In this document: one piece after another, positions 38,701 through 53,700 of the stretch | How the letters are laid out: each line of letters starts with the position of its first letter | Numbering within the stretch: the first letter of the stretch is position 1 | Assembly (NCBI GenBank): GCA_013397695.1 | Contig: VYZI01000002.1 | Location: forward strand, 4,737,422 to 4,801,421 | Reading direction: 5' to 3' | DNA length: 64,000 nucleotides | From: Centropus unirufus | Lineage: Eukaryota > Chordata > Aves > Cuculiformes > Centropidae | Program-made: the position numbers and the translations under genes | The notes under the pieces: model-generated | Databases searched by the model: none | What the model saw: the letters and a program-made list of their open reading frames with translations, nothing else | Told to the model about the DNA's origin: nothing

Positions 38701-41700
38701 CTGATTCTCCCCTCACACCATCCTCACTGGTGTCATTCTCCCTTTCAATGACAAGCAAAGAATTACTGCTTTTTTCTGGACCTGTGTTTGCCAAGATGCA
38801 TTCAATCTGGGTAGCAGTATTAAACGTTTCTTCACTCTTCTCTGTTACTTCTGTACTCTCAGCAGCAAGTTGACTTTCTTCTACGACTGTGAAGGTGAAG
38901 AGACTATCGCATTCTTCCATTGTGCTCAGAGTGATCACTGCACCCTCCTCCTTATCTCCTAGAGTTGAAGCAGCACATTGATCTTCATTGTTGGTGGCAA
39001 CCCTAAGCACAGGAGCTTCGCATTCTCCCACAAAAATCACAGAGCCATTGCTTTTTGGATCTGCATTGAAAGCGGCTAGTCCAAATTGTTCATTTATAGT
39101 TGCAGTGGTCTCCACAATCTTACATTCCTCTGACACATTCGGAGAAACAACGGCATCTTCATCTCCTTCTACAATGAGCTGACTTTCAGCTTGTGGTACT
39201 GTACTGATCAGTACTATCTCACATTCTTCTGTCATGCTCGTAGTGATCATAGCAGCTTCATATCTTCCTTCTGTTTCTGAAGCAGTGAGTTTGTTTTCAC
39301 CTTGCATAGCTACACTAGACACTGGAGCTTCAAAACATTCTGCTGTACTTGTGGAGATCAATACCGTTTCATTTTTTGACTCTGTGTCTGGTACATGTTG
39401 AATTGTCTCTTCTGTGACTTCACCCGACATTAGGATTACTTGTTCTTCCACACTTGTGGAAATCATAGCACACTCATCTTTTTCTTCCTTGCTGCTAGCT
39501 GTTGGGTGACTTTCATCATCATCTCCTCCTGCCCTGGGTTCACTAGGCATGGGAACCTCATATATTTCCATATCTACAGAAACCACAGCATTCTCATTTA
39601 TTTCTTCTGTTTTCACAGAAGGGAGCTGACTATCATATTCACTAGCTGCACTTGACATAGGAGCCTCAAATTCCTCCATAATGCTGGTGGAAATCATAGT
39701 GCATTCATCTTTCTCCTGTTTACTGCTAAAAGCACGCGCACACTCTTTAAACTCCGTAGCTGTACTGGACATAGGAGTCTCTGTGTCCTCAGTGTCTATT
39801 AAGATCATAGTGCTTTCCCCACTTTCAGTTGCTCTTGAAATGACAAGTGGACCTTCCTCAGCATCCATAGCTGAATGTAAGGGAGCATCACTTTCTTCCA
39901 CTGTACTGGTAGAGATGATATCACCTTTAACTTTTTCTTCTCTGTCAGTAGCAGTAAGACAATTCTCATCTTCTGTTGGAACTGCACTGCTTACAGAGGC
40001 ATCAGATTCTCTGCTGCCAAAGGAAGTCAAGGTGTTCTCGTGTTCATCTTCAGTACCAGACTGACTTTCATCTTGCACTGCCACAGCACTAGTCATGGGA
40101 CCCTCACATTCCTCAGCATCTAAAGGAATCAAGGTACCTTCATGCTTTCCTACATGCACCGTTAAGGCACCATCATCTGCAGCACTTGCACTGGTTACAC
40201 TGCTTTCAACAATCCCTTTAGCATCTTTGCAGTTTGTGCCACAATTAGCTTCTTCCTCTGCGCTCATCATGCTGTCAACAATAAGCTTATCTGTATTCGT
40301 GCCAGCCACTTCTGACTCAGCTTCCATTTGTTCAGCAACTATGCAGATAATGGAACTTTCCCCTTCTGCATCTAAACAAATTAGTGCATTTTCACTTTCC
40401 ATTCCTGTACAAGTAGAAGGATGCTCATTTTCTTCATTTCCTCTTCCTGTACTTGTCACAATGTCCTCGCCTTCTTCATCCTCCTCTTTTGAGCCTGTGC
40501 TAGTCACACAGCCTTCATCATCACACAGACCTACACTGACTGTAGTGATACTGGCTTCTTTTGCTCTTGTACTGTGCATTGGACTTTCACATTTTTCAGC
40601 TTCTAAACAAACTGCAAACCCCTCATTGCTATCTTCTAGCCCTGTGCAGACCACTGAAATTTCAGCATCATCTTCTGGAGTTATGCCTGTGCTGGTCACT
40701 GTACTTTCACCATTTACAGTATCCTCAGATTTGTCACCACTAGTTCCAGCTGTGGCGTTGTCATTTGTGACCTCTGCAATGCATGCACCAGTTACAGTGC
40801 TTTCTCCTTGGGCATCAGTACCAGTCACTGAGCACATAATGAAGTTGTGACCTCTTTCTTCTGCCCCTGTGCAAGTTACAGTACCTTCGTGTTCTTTTAC
40901 TTGGCCGGTTCTCACGCTGCCCCTAAAATCGCCTGAGCTGTCACCACTTGTTGATCCTTCACCCGTTTCTGTCCCTGCACTAGTTACAGCACCATCACTC
41001 TCTACTTCACCTAAGCAGGATACAGAGCTTTCAAATTTGCCTGCATCTACACCAATTGAGGCTTTTCGCTTTTCTTCAGAGCCTGCACTGGTCACAGCAT
41101 CATCTTTTTCTTCTGCCCCAGCACTATTCACACTGTCTTCAACTTCTACTCCACTTGCATTGATTGAATCCTTACTGCTTTCTTCTGCACCAACCATGGT
41201 ACAGTCACCATTTTCTTCTCCTTCTGTACTTGTTAGAAAGCTTTCACTTTCGGCTAATCCTTCAGTGACAACGCTGCCACCACCTTCTTCAGCTGCTGCA
41301 ACAGTACACTCGCCAATATCTGCTCCTGTGATGAAACTGCCACCCTCACTACTTTTAACCCATGCGCCTGTTGTGAAACCTTCATCAGCTTCTATGCTTG
41401 TGCAGATCACTGTCACCTCACTTTCTTCTTCTAAGCAAGTGGTTGTAGCATCACCGTCCTTTTCAGAATGCGATGCACCCTCAGCTCTTTCTTCTCCTGT
41501 ACTACTGGCCAATACAGTGCTCTCAGTGATCTTTTCTGTGCTAGTTCCTATTACAGTGGCAGGAGTTGTTTGTAGGCTGCTGTACAACAAAGAAAGTTTA
41601 CTACTTCCTGCACTGGTACCTACTGCATTGCTTTCATTTTTATCTTCCATGCCAATCACACCACTCTCTTCTTGCCCACTGGCTATAAGAGAGTCTTTGA

Positions 41701-44700
41701 CTGGTTCCTCAGGAAGTCTTTCAGGCACTAATAGAGATGAAGATTGTATCACATCATCAGTATCATGCGTCTTGTTACTTTCCACAGTACCCATGATCGT
41801 ACTTCTTTCTCCCTTTATGGAAGCATCTGTATTCAAGCACTCCCTCCCTTTTCTTTTTGGTAGTTCTTCTGTTGTTTTCTGTTTTCCATAAGCTTCAGTT
41901 TTATCAGTCATCAAGCTTTCCTCCTTTATTTTCATCTCATTTTGCTGACTGCTTTCTAACTTTGCTGCTTCATCATAATCTTGACTAGGTAATCCAGCCG
42001 TACTGCCTTCCTTTGCCTGTTCATCAAGGCAGGGCCCCTCATTACCTTTTTCTATACTTTTTGCCATAGTGGCGTTGTCACCATTGTCTTTGAGGACAAC
42101 ACTCAACACTGCACTTTCTTGCTGTTCCATCTTCAAAATGGAAGTATCTTCAAATAAAGAAGTCCCATGTGAATTATGGCATTCTTTAGGCATACTATCC
42201 AAGGAATTTGCAAAATCAGAGATATCCATATCCAGGGACTTGCCATCAGCAGCATCTTCTCTGGAAGAATTAATTGCTAAAGGAACATCATCCGAATTAG
42301 AATTTGTTACACTTTTTAATTTCTTTGGTCTTCTGCTCTCTTCTGAAAGTCGAACCTTAGTGGGAATATTCCGTAAGATTCTACCACTTCTTTTACATAT
42401 TGCACTCATTTTATAAGCCCGTTGTTTACTGGGTTCTTGATTTGTGGAAGCTTTTTTGGATAAAGTGTCTAAGGCACCAATTCGTTTATTAGTGGTATCT
42501 TCTTGTTTAACAGTTTTTTCAGCTGCAGACAGAAACTTTGATTCACAAGCTTCAGTCTCTGCCAAGTTGTGTTTTAATTCCTTATTAGAAACAGAGACTT
42601 TTTCTTTTGCTGGATGCTCAGTATCTGGGGCTTGAAGCAGGTTTTCAATGTCTTTTCCTTTGATGTTAGATGACTCTTGTACTTTTGTTTGTTTCAAATC
42701 AAGTTCCATCAGCTCCTCCTCATGACCAGAATGCAAGTTGTTATTCATACTTGACTTTTGAGGGGCTGGAGCATGACTGCTTTCAGTTGTGCTAGCCGAT
42801 TGCTTTTCCCCTCCAAGTAAATCTTGGTTTGAAATACCACTTTTTCTATTTTCAGAGGGTATCTTTTTACTTTGTTTTTTATCCATTGCCACTGTGATGC
42901 TCGATGGCTTTTCGTGCCTGCTATCTGTTTCTTTAATATCTTTATCTTCCAATTTTGTATTTTCTTCCTTCTTCTTTATTTCCTTGTTGCTGTGCTTAAA
43001 GTTTCTGCTTTTGTGACCTTCAGCAGATAACTTTCTTTCTAGTTTGGAATTACTTAAATCTTTATCACTTCTATGTTTCTCTTTTACAGATCTTCTTTCT
43101 CCAGAATGTTGCTTCATTCTGTGACTGGAGTCTTTTTGTGATCCCTGAGTTGATTGTGTGCCACTTAGAAGTGCAAGCTCAGCACCACTCTCCTCAAAAA
43201 CTTTGTCTTCGTTCCCGGATTTGTGTTGCTTATCTGAATCATTCTCTTCTATGCTTTTATGTTTGTCTAGTTTCTGACCAGTCTCTTGTTTTGTTAAATT
43301 TTCCTGTAATTCTGTTTCCGATGCTTTTAATTGTTTACTATGACTTTTTGACTTAGACTTTAACAAAACCCTGTCTTCTACAAGGCTCTTGGATCTTCGT
43401 CTATCTTTAAGAACACCATCTTCTTGCTTCAAATTACAATCAGAGTTAGTTGATTCTATTTCATGTTTATCTTCTGAGTAGCTTTCGCTCCTCCTGTGTG
43501 AAGAAGCAAGTTGCTTTGAGGCACTTAGGGAATCTTTTTGTGGCCTAGAATCACTCAGGGACCTTTTGGTCTTGCATTCTGCTCTTGATTTTTCAGTTGA
43601 GAGATGTCTGTCTTTTTTACTTTCCTTACGAGGCAGCTCTTCAGCTTTTAAGGTCGATTCAGAAATATTTTTTCCCTCTTTACCTGTTACTGATGTTTTC
43701 CGTTCACTTCGCTGCTTACTTTTTCTTTCAGATTTGTCATCTGAGGAAACCTTTATTTGTTGATTATGTTTCTGACCACCATCCTCTCCTTTCAAACTTC
43801 TCTCAAATGAATGGGCTTCAATGTCCTCACCTGATTTGTGAATACCATCCCCTTTATGTTTGTGTTTTAAGGAAAATTTATCTTCTGAAGTAGTTCTTTC
43901 CTTCTCAATTTTATCTCTGTAAGACTTGGCTTCCTTTTTGGCAGAATTTCTTATATGTTGAATTTCCACGTCACTATCTTTTTTGGTGTGTTTTTCAGTT
44001 TTCAAAATTGATTTCTGCTTCTGTAGTTCTTCAGTACTAGCTTCTGCTCTATCCAGTTGTCTTTTTGTGTCCTTTGTTTCACTGTCCTGCTGGGCTCCTT
44101 CAGCCTGAAGAGAGGTGGAGGGTTTTCTTTTATGTTCTTTTTCAGGTCTAGAATCACTTTTGCTCTCCTCAGTTGAATGCACCAATTCTGAAAGTCTTCT
44201 AAGCTGTTTAGAGGTTTCACTTTTACCATGATTATGCTTCACTTCTTTGGAAGAATTTTTTTCACAAGTCTACAAAAGAAAGTTTTTACATGGATAAGTG
44301 TATGTTACATGGTTCCTTCACTACGTGACCAAACAATTGTTAAGGGTAAATTCTAAACAAAAACAGTACACTGGAGTGTTACAAGTAAATTTGGGTTCCA
44401 ATAAATTTCTGGAACACTCCAATAGTACAAATTAGAATTTATTATAATTCAAAGCAAGTCAACAACGAGCAAGCACAGCGCTGGACACACCCAGGGAGTC
44501 CTCTCTCATGCTCCCAAAAATGGCGTGTGCGTCCAACCCCCTTCGTGAGTCTCTTTCTATAGTCCCTTGTAGCCATGTTGGCCACGTATCTTCTTCCGGT
44601 GTTCTCTGAGTCTGCACAGGGCGTTGCTAGGGTGATTCTGAGTCTCTCTAACTCCTTTTGTTTTGACTGGACACCACATTCCTATGAGGTGACTGCAGCC

Positions 44701-47700
44701 CTCCTATCTCGCCCCCAAGGCCAGAGCCTCTGTTCAGCTAAGATGCAGCCAAAATACAATGCTAAAATACAGCATGATGCCTTCTAAACTTAAAAGCACC
44801 AACACACCCAAACCAACACAAAGGTCCCAAATTCCCTTCCCCCAAGATTAAATGAACAAACATACACGTCCTTCTAACAGGAGTATACATTTAACATAGC
44901 TAGAAAAATTCACCTAAAATATAGTCAGTAAGAAAATGAAACTTATCGTTTTCATTCCAACTACCTGCCATTGTGGGAAGATTCAAAGAAAAATAATTTA
45001 ACCTTAAGCAGCCTGTTTGAACTCAAGTATCTTTTCTTTATAAAGTGATTTTTCTTTCAAAAATGATTTGAATTAATTTTTAAATGCACAATTTCAAGTA
45101 CTCCAAGTTAAACAGCCACTATGCTGCCTTCACACAAAAACTGAAAACAAACAACAAAACTAAACTAAAAAAAAAAAGTCACACACAACACCACAAAACC
45201 TACAAGAAAACCATAGACTTTGAACTGCCAACTATCACTTTTTTTGGTTAGCAAAAACTCTCACCATAAAAATTCTCTTTCCTTTAGTGTTTGGACTACA
45301 TTCATTTTTCCTTTAACTCCTCATTGGGAAGACTGAATAAATCAAGTCTTTGCATGTAAGATATACCCCGCTCTTTTAAAAAAAAGCAAGGTGATTCAGA
45401 GAATACAGCTTCAACTATATCTTGTGTTCTATTACACCACGCATCAGCACTGAATACGCAGACTGTACATCCTCGTGGCTACCGGGATTCAGAAAACATT
45501 ACTACAGCAACATCAGGTTCCTAACACAACTAAAAACTACCAGGAAAAAAAACCAACATAAGAATGAATGCAATATCACGCATTTTAGTATGGGCATATG
45601 AACCAGTATTACTGCAATTACAAGAGAATATTCTAAGGTTTATGTTAAGAGATACGTACCTCATTTAACTTTTGCATTCCCTTAGAATCTTCTTCAGATG
45701 GCTCACATTTCTTTTTGCAGCCATCTTCAGGATGCCTGAAACAGATATTTGGACAAGTAAAAAAAATAAATATCAGAATCTGTTAAAGAAGAATTATTGC
45801 AGAACACTGCAATACTGAAATAGAAGACAGTTCGGCAACCTCTGACTACCCAATTTGTTCAAGCTTTATCTTTGAAAAATGTGTACCAACTTCATAGACA
45901 TCACTGCTTTTTATCTGAGAATATTGAGTTACCCCTGCGAAACAGATAAGAGATGTCGTTGCCCTATATATAAACCAGTGTGTAGACAGAGATGAATACG
46001 TGTCCATATCTACGTCAAACATCAATTTAAAGACTATCAAGTTGTTGACTGACTGATAGAAGATGTACAAACATCTAAAATCTGCATTCTCACACCATTA
46101 CAATTCTGTGTGCGAAAAGCTACATGAAGGTTGCTAGCTGCAGCTCAGACTGCAGCTATAAATTGATTTTCTGTCTGAACCTCATACTTATGAGTAACAA
46201 AATCATGTTAGTATTTTAGGAGGGAACTCTTAAAATTGGCAAGGCTAAGTGCAAAGTTGAAGGGAACCTTTGCCATATGCAAAAATGAATAATCATTCAT
46301 AACTTAATTCCTTAATTCCTTTTGAGAAAAATATATTAATACCTTGAATCTCTTTTTCTTTTTCTGCTCAAGGCTACTTTTTTTTCTAAAAATTTCTGTT
46401 CTTTGAGCACATCCTTAATGCTGGTACCAGTAGCTTTTGACTCAAGACTTCTTGATGAATTTTCTTCTGAGTTCAAGCCACTTTTTCCTAAAATAATACA
46501 CAAAGGTGAAATACAGAAGCATGTTATATTATTGTTTCAGCTATACATGTGACTGAAAGCCATACAGAGGAGAATTACCAATGTATATAGGTATTTATTG
46601 CATTTAAGCAATGTAATGACATATGAAAGGATTCATGAAAAAGTGAAGATGTGGAATTTTGGATTAACAATTTGCATTACCCATTTTTCTGTTACATCAG
46701 TGTTGAAATGTTGGGTTTAAGGGAAGTGACTACACACCTATTACCAGTATTTTAAGCTGAATGTTTCAGCCCCCTCCCCACGCCCCAGAATGAGAGAGAG
46801 TGGAGCAGTGGTGGATAATGTCATACTTCCCATACCTTTAGGATTTTGATTGCCAGTTTTTAAGGATTTAGTTTTTTCCGCAGCCTTCTGTTTACGTTTT
46901 TCTTCAAGTCTCTCTCTGTTAATTTGTCTTCTCAGGAGTCTCTCCTCTTTTTCTTTGGCCTGGAGACACAAAACCAAGGAAAACAATCCATCATAAGGTA
47001 AAGATTATTTTTGGCTACAAATGTACGTCTAAAACCCACAAAAAACACAACACGGTAGGTTGAGGCAAACTAAAAAATAAATAGACCTTAGAAATCCTTA
47101 CATGAACATTAATGGAAACTTCTAATACTTCTGCAAACTGAAACTAGCTGAGTTCCAAAGAGCCACTGCCACTTAATACTTCAGACTGAGGCTGAGATGT
47201 TTTCTATAGGCAGATCTTACTTTAGATTTTATTTATATATACACACATATATAAAACATACACATAGTGTATATATATTAAATACCTAAACATATTTTTA
47301 AAAAATATATATTTAGCCAAAGAAGTAAAAGATCTAAAAGAACTGCTGTTCCCTCTTCTGTGTGCTGGTCCTTCCACAGGACACTTTGAACACGCTCAAA
47401 CCCCTCCTTCCATTTCCAATGGCTGCAGATATGCTACAAACCACTGCTTTGATGGACAGCAATAATTACATTTATAATGAAGTAGCCTACAGTTGTCAAC
47501 ACAAGCCCTAACTACACAATGCTGTAGGTAGATACATCGTACTTTTTCCGCCCGAATTGTCATTATACACATGAAATCCACTGAAGATCAAGTTTTGCAA
47601 GTTCCTATTCTCCCTATCAAATCACAGAGTTGATAAAGAACCCACCATATTGCTGCAATTTTGTGTAGACACTGCACGTAATTAGTAAATCTGCTGCCAT

Positions 47701-50700
47701 TATCAAAAGACCATTTATTTCAGAGGGGGGGCAAAAAGACAGTAACCGTGTCACTGCTTTCACCACCAGAAACCTTCAAACTATGACCAGTAGAGTGCCT
47801 CCTTGGAGAGTGTCATGCAATAGTGGTGGAAGCCTGAAGGAGGGGCAGTTGCAACGTAAGGGGGAAAAAAAAAAAAAAAAAAAAAAATGAAACAGATACG
47901 CCCCCCTCACAAACCACTACCAAGTAAGAAATGGAATTTGTGTTGAGAAGTTTAAGGAGTTAGAATGCAAGCACTAATGAAAACCATACTTACAATGGAC
48001 TGACGGCGTTGTTCTACAGTTCGTTCATCATCTGAATCACTGAAGTATTTGGAATACAAGAAAGGCTTGCGAACATAAGCATGACGAACAGGCTTGGCCT
48101 TCCCATCACTCAGCTCATTAGCATGTGGCTTTGTCTTAGTTTGACTGTTTTTTGCCTTGTCATCTGAAGAAAGGTTAGTGAAGTGTAAAGATAAATAGAT
48201 AAATTAGGGCAGAGTTTTCTTTCCACGTAACTTTTGAGGAGGCAAAGCTACTCAAAATGTACTAACAATCATTTCTTCTGAAAACACTAAGAGTTAAAAA
48301 AACATAAACTGTTTAACATCAAAATATCACCAATTGTGAAAACCTGAAAGGTGTACTCATGAGTCTGTGCCCATCATTTAGCCACAAAATTGCAAGATAT
48401 AAACCTCAGAATAAATCGAGACACAACTGGGCTCACCCTCTTGCCCGTAATCACGGTGCCTTTTTTTTTTTAACACATAGCATTTAGTAGTTAACACAGT
48501 GTACAAAGTCAGAATATTATTTATGCTATGTTTTAATTTAGGTTTCTTCTCTACTACAATGTTTGAGAATTTAAAAACTAGATAGGCTTACTGAACTCCA
48601 AACACAAATAATATTCATTTAAGTATTATTCAAGTAAAAATACATGAATAAATATATTTCAGCTTTATTAGCATGATTAGAAGTACAGCAAAAATATTTG
48701 TGCTCTATACTGTACAGATTATTATCCCTGAAGTCTATTTAAAGCTTGTTTTCACTTCACAAATATTTAGTTAGAACTGAATGCAATCAGTCAGGTAACA
48801 CCAGAGCCAGAGAATAGGCAAGTAATTCAGTGCTTCTAAGTAATATTTTTAGAGCAGAAAATATGACCTCATAACATACAAGAGACAACTCATTCAGGTA
48901 CTAAGGCACTCTGTACTATGAAGTGGGAAATCTTATTAATTGCAGAAGTCACATATCCTCTGAAAACAGATTCTTGAGATCTGCTCTAGACAAGGAGAAC
49001 ACAAAAATGTAACCCAGTCAGTGAAAAGATTTGGTGTTTCTAAACTCTTAGAGCTAGATCCATTCTTGTTCCTTCTACTGTGGCTAGGTACAATCTGGAA
49101 ATCCCTGCTACCCTCAAGATCTAGAAGTGAGCTGATCTGCAAAGTCAGCTACAACCATCACCCAGGGATCACAAAAATAGCACCTCAATGTTACACCAAA
49201 TTCATGGCAGAAGGAAAGGGAAAATCCCATAAGAAAGCGACATATTGAACGTCATCAAGTATTTGTACTGCAATGTTCCATAGGCAGCAAAAACAAGACT
49301 TAAAAAAGTTAGACTATATCAAGCTATCAAAAAAAGTATGCAAAGTGTATCTATTACTTGTATTTGGCAATTGCATACATACTATCCATTCCAGTCACAC
49401 TCTTTCTCATAAAGATGATGCCCGCAACTAAAGCACCAAATTTTCCTTCTTGCTACTTAACAATCTCACTTACCATCTGATGTGATCTCCCCCTCTTCAG
49501 TACTGTCAGAAGTTACTGGCTCTCCTTCACTCTCCTCTTCAAAGGAAGAAAGGTCACTGGTGTGGACAGAGCTGACGGTGATGTCACTGAGTACATCCAG
49601 ATCTGAATCTACTGACATATTTTCTTGCAAAGGTAAAAAAGAAAGGGCTGTAATGAGAAACATTTCTTACCAAAACAGTGATGTTGTCACTGAAAATTAT
49701 CTTAAGAACAAAAAATAGGAGAAAAAAAAATTTGTAACATCTCAATGAAATGTTATTATGCCAACTCTGGTTCACTGAAATCACCCTGAGGTACAGCTAG
49801 AAACTTCAAATGCAGACTGGAATCGCTCAGAGAAATAGTCAGAGTAAAGCAGACTACCAGTCACACACCAGAGGAATCAAAGCGTATCCGATTCCTAATG
49901 CGAGTACCTCAGTTAAGGGAGATGATCCAAGATCTAACTGCGGCTAGCTAGGCAAATTTGCCAGAACTAGCAGAGAAGCTACATTCCAAATGCACTTCTG
50001 ATTCACTACCTGAATACACTTAAAAAAATTCCATATTCATGTTTTAAGGAAAAGCATTGCCCACAACCATACCTTCTTTTGTACTTTCAGTTGTTTTGTG
50101 TTTATTGCTATTTTTTTCTGGAACTAATTGTTTCACCAGTTCCGACTCTCTTCCTTGCTTTTCTTCTTTTGACTTTGTAGTATCATCATTCTTCTTTGAA
50201 TGGTCAGACTTCCTGTCAGGTTTTTCTTTCTTTTCTTTTCTCCTTTCACCTTTTTCACTGCTGTCTGCTTTCTTGTCACATTTATCTAATAATTTACTCT
50301 TTTGATCTTCACTTTCCTGTTGAATTTCTTTACTTGCATCTTTACTTGTAAAAGTCAAATTATTAGTATCCTTTGCTGAATTTTTTATTTCTTCAGTTTG
50401 ACCGGGAAGCTCACTTAACTCTTCACACTTTGCAAACGTTTCAGCCCCTTCTCCAGACGGATCACTAACTGCTTTCTCTCTGTCTGGCAAGTCCTCTGCA
50501 TTTTTCTCCTTATCAGTGCTACCATCCATGCTCTGCTGAGATGAGAGTCTTTTTGAGCCTTTGTCATTCTTGGTATTTGAGTTCTCTGTTGAAGCCCTGG
50601 CAGCACTTGCTTCTTGGTTAAGAGAAGTTATTGTTTCCAAAATGGACATTGCATCACTAGCTACATTGCCACTAGGAGCTGTAGTGGAGACACCTCGAAG

Positions 50701-53700
50701 AGCAAGAAAGAAAATAGTTTTAGTTCATTTTAGTCTCCATAATTCCATTGAGAATTGAAGCAAGTAAAAGGAAAAAGAGTAATTACTCAAGCAAAACTAA
50801 CCAAAATGTTTGACTAATTTGACTCCATGACATACAACTGCTTCCGAGATCAGCAGGAAAACAGTGGTTGTCTATGGGAAGGATGTTCTGAACACAATTC
50901 TAGTTCAACTTTACCATTATCCCAGGTGGGACGATGGAGAAGCACAACATAATAATGCATTGGAAAGTCTGGATTCATAACTCCGGTATCTCCATAAGCA
51001 AAACAGAAAACGGACTCGGTGTACTGATTATACAATAGGACTAACTGAAATACTTCACTTTCCCATCTTCTTACAAATAACTCCAAAGATGGATGAGAAA
51101 GGTTTAACTGGACTAGCACCAAAAACTGCACTGACTTGTTAACCCACTTACACTAAAGGAAATGGGCCTCACAGGAAAAGAGCTAGGATTTAAATAAAGC
51201 ATCTGGTTACAAATAGAGGGACTGATGTGGAAGGGAAAGAATGGACAATTACCTGCATGAACAGTTAAAAGTCAATGCCAGGCAATAAAAATCAAAACTG
51301 TAAAGAAGTGCTATGTTTATAAAGAAACTAAAGATTGGCAAAATTACAGCAGAACTTAAGCACCTGAGAGGACCTGAGCCATTCAAATTTTACTGCACAC
51401 AGCAACTACATTAAGTCAGCCGTCACTTCTTCCTTATCTATGAAAACATAGAAAAATAATAAATANAAATAATTCTTCTCTTACCCTTTGTCCATCCCTT
51501 TATCTGATCCTATAATACTTAGACGGCCAAGCTGTGAAACCAACCTTTTTTCCCAAAGAGTAAACTGATCCCTTGTAATATCAAGCAGAAGTGACAAGTT
51601 GACATGGTGGTACATGGCAACATCTCTCTTGACTTCTACCTCCATACATACAGTAAGAGACAAGTATTACAGTACAGTGCCTGGAGCTCAGCTTTTTAAT
51701 ACTGATGCTAAGAATTTGGACTATGTTTGCTGCTAGCACAATGTTTTTGCTCTCTCAAAAAACAGGTTTTTTTGAATAGACATGGTAGGATACCTTGTAC
51801 GGCGACAGAAGCATCTGTTTTCTCCTCATTCGGAGCTGTACTGGGGCCTGCCTCTTCTTTGTGATTCAATGTGGCTAAAAATTCATGGACAGCTTTTTCC
51901 ACCTGAGGTCGGAATGTGTGGTTGATCTTTGGATCCACAACCTGAGAAATAATTCTCTCAATTCCAGATTCCAACATTCCAGACCTGGAACAAAATTACA
52001 TATTTCAAAAGAAAAATGACTTTTCAAAAACATCTTAATGAAATATGCCCATTTGGATGGGATGTACACACTCGACCTCCAATACAGCATTAACATTTTC
52101 CAAGCACCACTGCAGCCATGTATTTAGCCAGCTGCCTGTATTTCATCAGCTCTATTACTCATGAACTAAGAAGAAAATGCTAAAGAAACAAAGTAATCAA
52201 ACTGCACAGAATTAACACAGAAAACAGCCTGTTGTTACAGCAATATTGGTTATGCCTACAAATGTGATCTAACTATAAAAGTGAAATTTGTGGAAAAAAA
52301 ATAAGCCTGATGATATCAATTCCTATGACATAATACAGAAGCTACAGAAGGCACGAGGCACAAACACCTATTAGGTCAGTCATCATCACGTAAGTTACCT
52401 TCTCTCTACACTGCGACACCTCAGAGTCTTGCAGCTTTACAGAACACCCTTAATATCCAGTAAAACCTAATAAATGACAATAGCGAGCTTTGCATCTACA
52501 GATTCTCTCCAGATCCCAGTAATCTTCAGTGGAACATATCTGGCGTCCCTTTACTTCTTCAAGGGGAAATAAAAAGCCCCACAAAGAACAACCACTCCCC
52601 TCCCCTGCAAGCAAAACAGCTCCTCAGTGCAGGATCAGTGGCACCACTACAGCATAACTGTTGCCAGAACATCTGTTTGACCCCATTTAATGGCAAAACC
52701 CATACCGCTTTGAAGGAATTCCCCAATGTTTCTTATGACTCTACATTTTGAGAAGCAAAACTAGAGAAACCCTGATGAAATAACATACCATCAAGTAAGC
52801 ATTTAACATAATTTTGATGTAATAGCAGCTCTGGAAAAGCTCTTCTCTCTCTAGCTAGATTTACACCTAGTTTATTGTTTAGCAAACTTAGTCTTGTCAT
52901 CCAAGAGCTTAGTTTGTAAAATCCTTTCAGTTTTCTTTAGCTCAAAACCTGATGATAATAGCAATTTTACTAATATTGCCCTTAAAAGAAATGGTAAAGT
53001 CAGACATAACCTCACATTCCAAGTCAAAAACCAGTTTTCCACCCCCACATCAGACAAAATATTTGGAGTCTAATTCTGACTTACGCTTGATGGCGAGTGG
53101 CTATCTGAAATAATATGCTTTAAATGGTAAAAATAAAAAGGCAGCTTCTTCTGAAGTTTCTTTGAGGAAAGCACACTCTAGAATTGACCTAGAGCCTCGG
53201 TCACTTCCCACAGTACACGAGCACATTCAAACACAGAAAGCCCAGAGCAGTCACTTACTTGAGAACCTGCTGCCTAATGTTATTTCTCAGCTGGTTCTTG
53301 TTGAGATGAGGACTCCAGGTATGAGTGGCCAAGTGATTGGACACAAAGTTGTCAACGCGCTGCCTCAAATTCTGGTAGGCGGGCTAGAAAGGAACAGCAG
53401 AGGTTGGGCAGGGGGCTCCCCTCCCCAGCCGCCCTCCCCGACACTGGCCCGGGCGCTCCCACGCGGCGGGCCCGGCCCCACCTCACGAAACCGCCGGCCG
53501 GTGAGCGCAAACCCGCCCCAACGGCTCCACCTCCGTCCCGGGGAGGCCGAGCGCGGCCCTGCGGGCCGGGAGCTCCCCCGCTCCGCTCCCCCCACCCCGG
53601 GTGGCCCCGCGGCGAAGGCGCCGGGCCCGCCTCACCTTGGTGTCCACGTCGGCCAGGCAGTCCCGGCGGAACTGGTCGAAGAGCCCCTGGCTCTTGAGGT

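Larger units (their letters stand above)
46960..47993 (-). other. BOD1L1: BOD1L1 intron 6 with low-complexity tracts
   Basis: Contains an AT/CA-rich microsatellite-like stretch at about 47228-47314 (TATA, ACAC and TATATA words) and a 23-base A-run at 47865-47887. Confidence 0.75.

Noticed and set aside
40869..41891. 340-codon open frame on the plus strand opposite BOD1L1 exon 10 (also one of 251 codons at 40095-40850)
   Set aside because: Low-complexity Ser/Pro/Val/Leu protein that mirrors the acidic repeats on the coding strand. No splice context, homology or start context.
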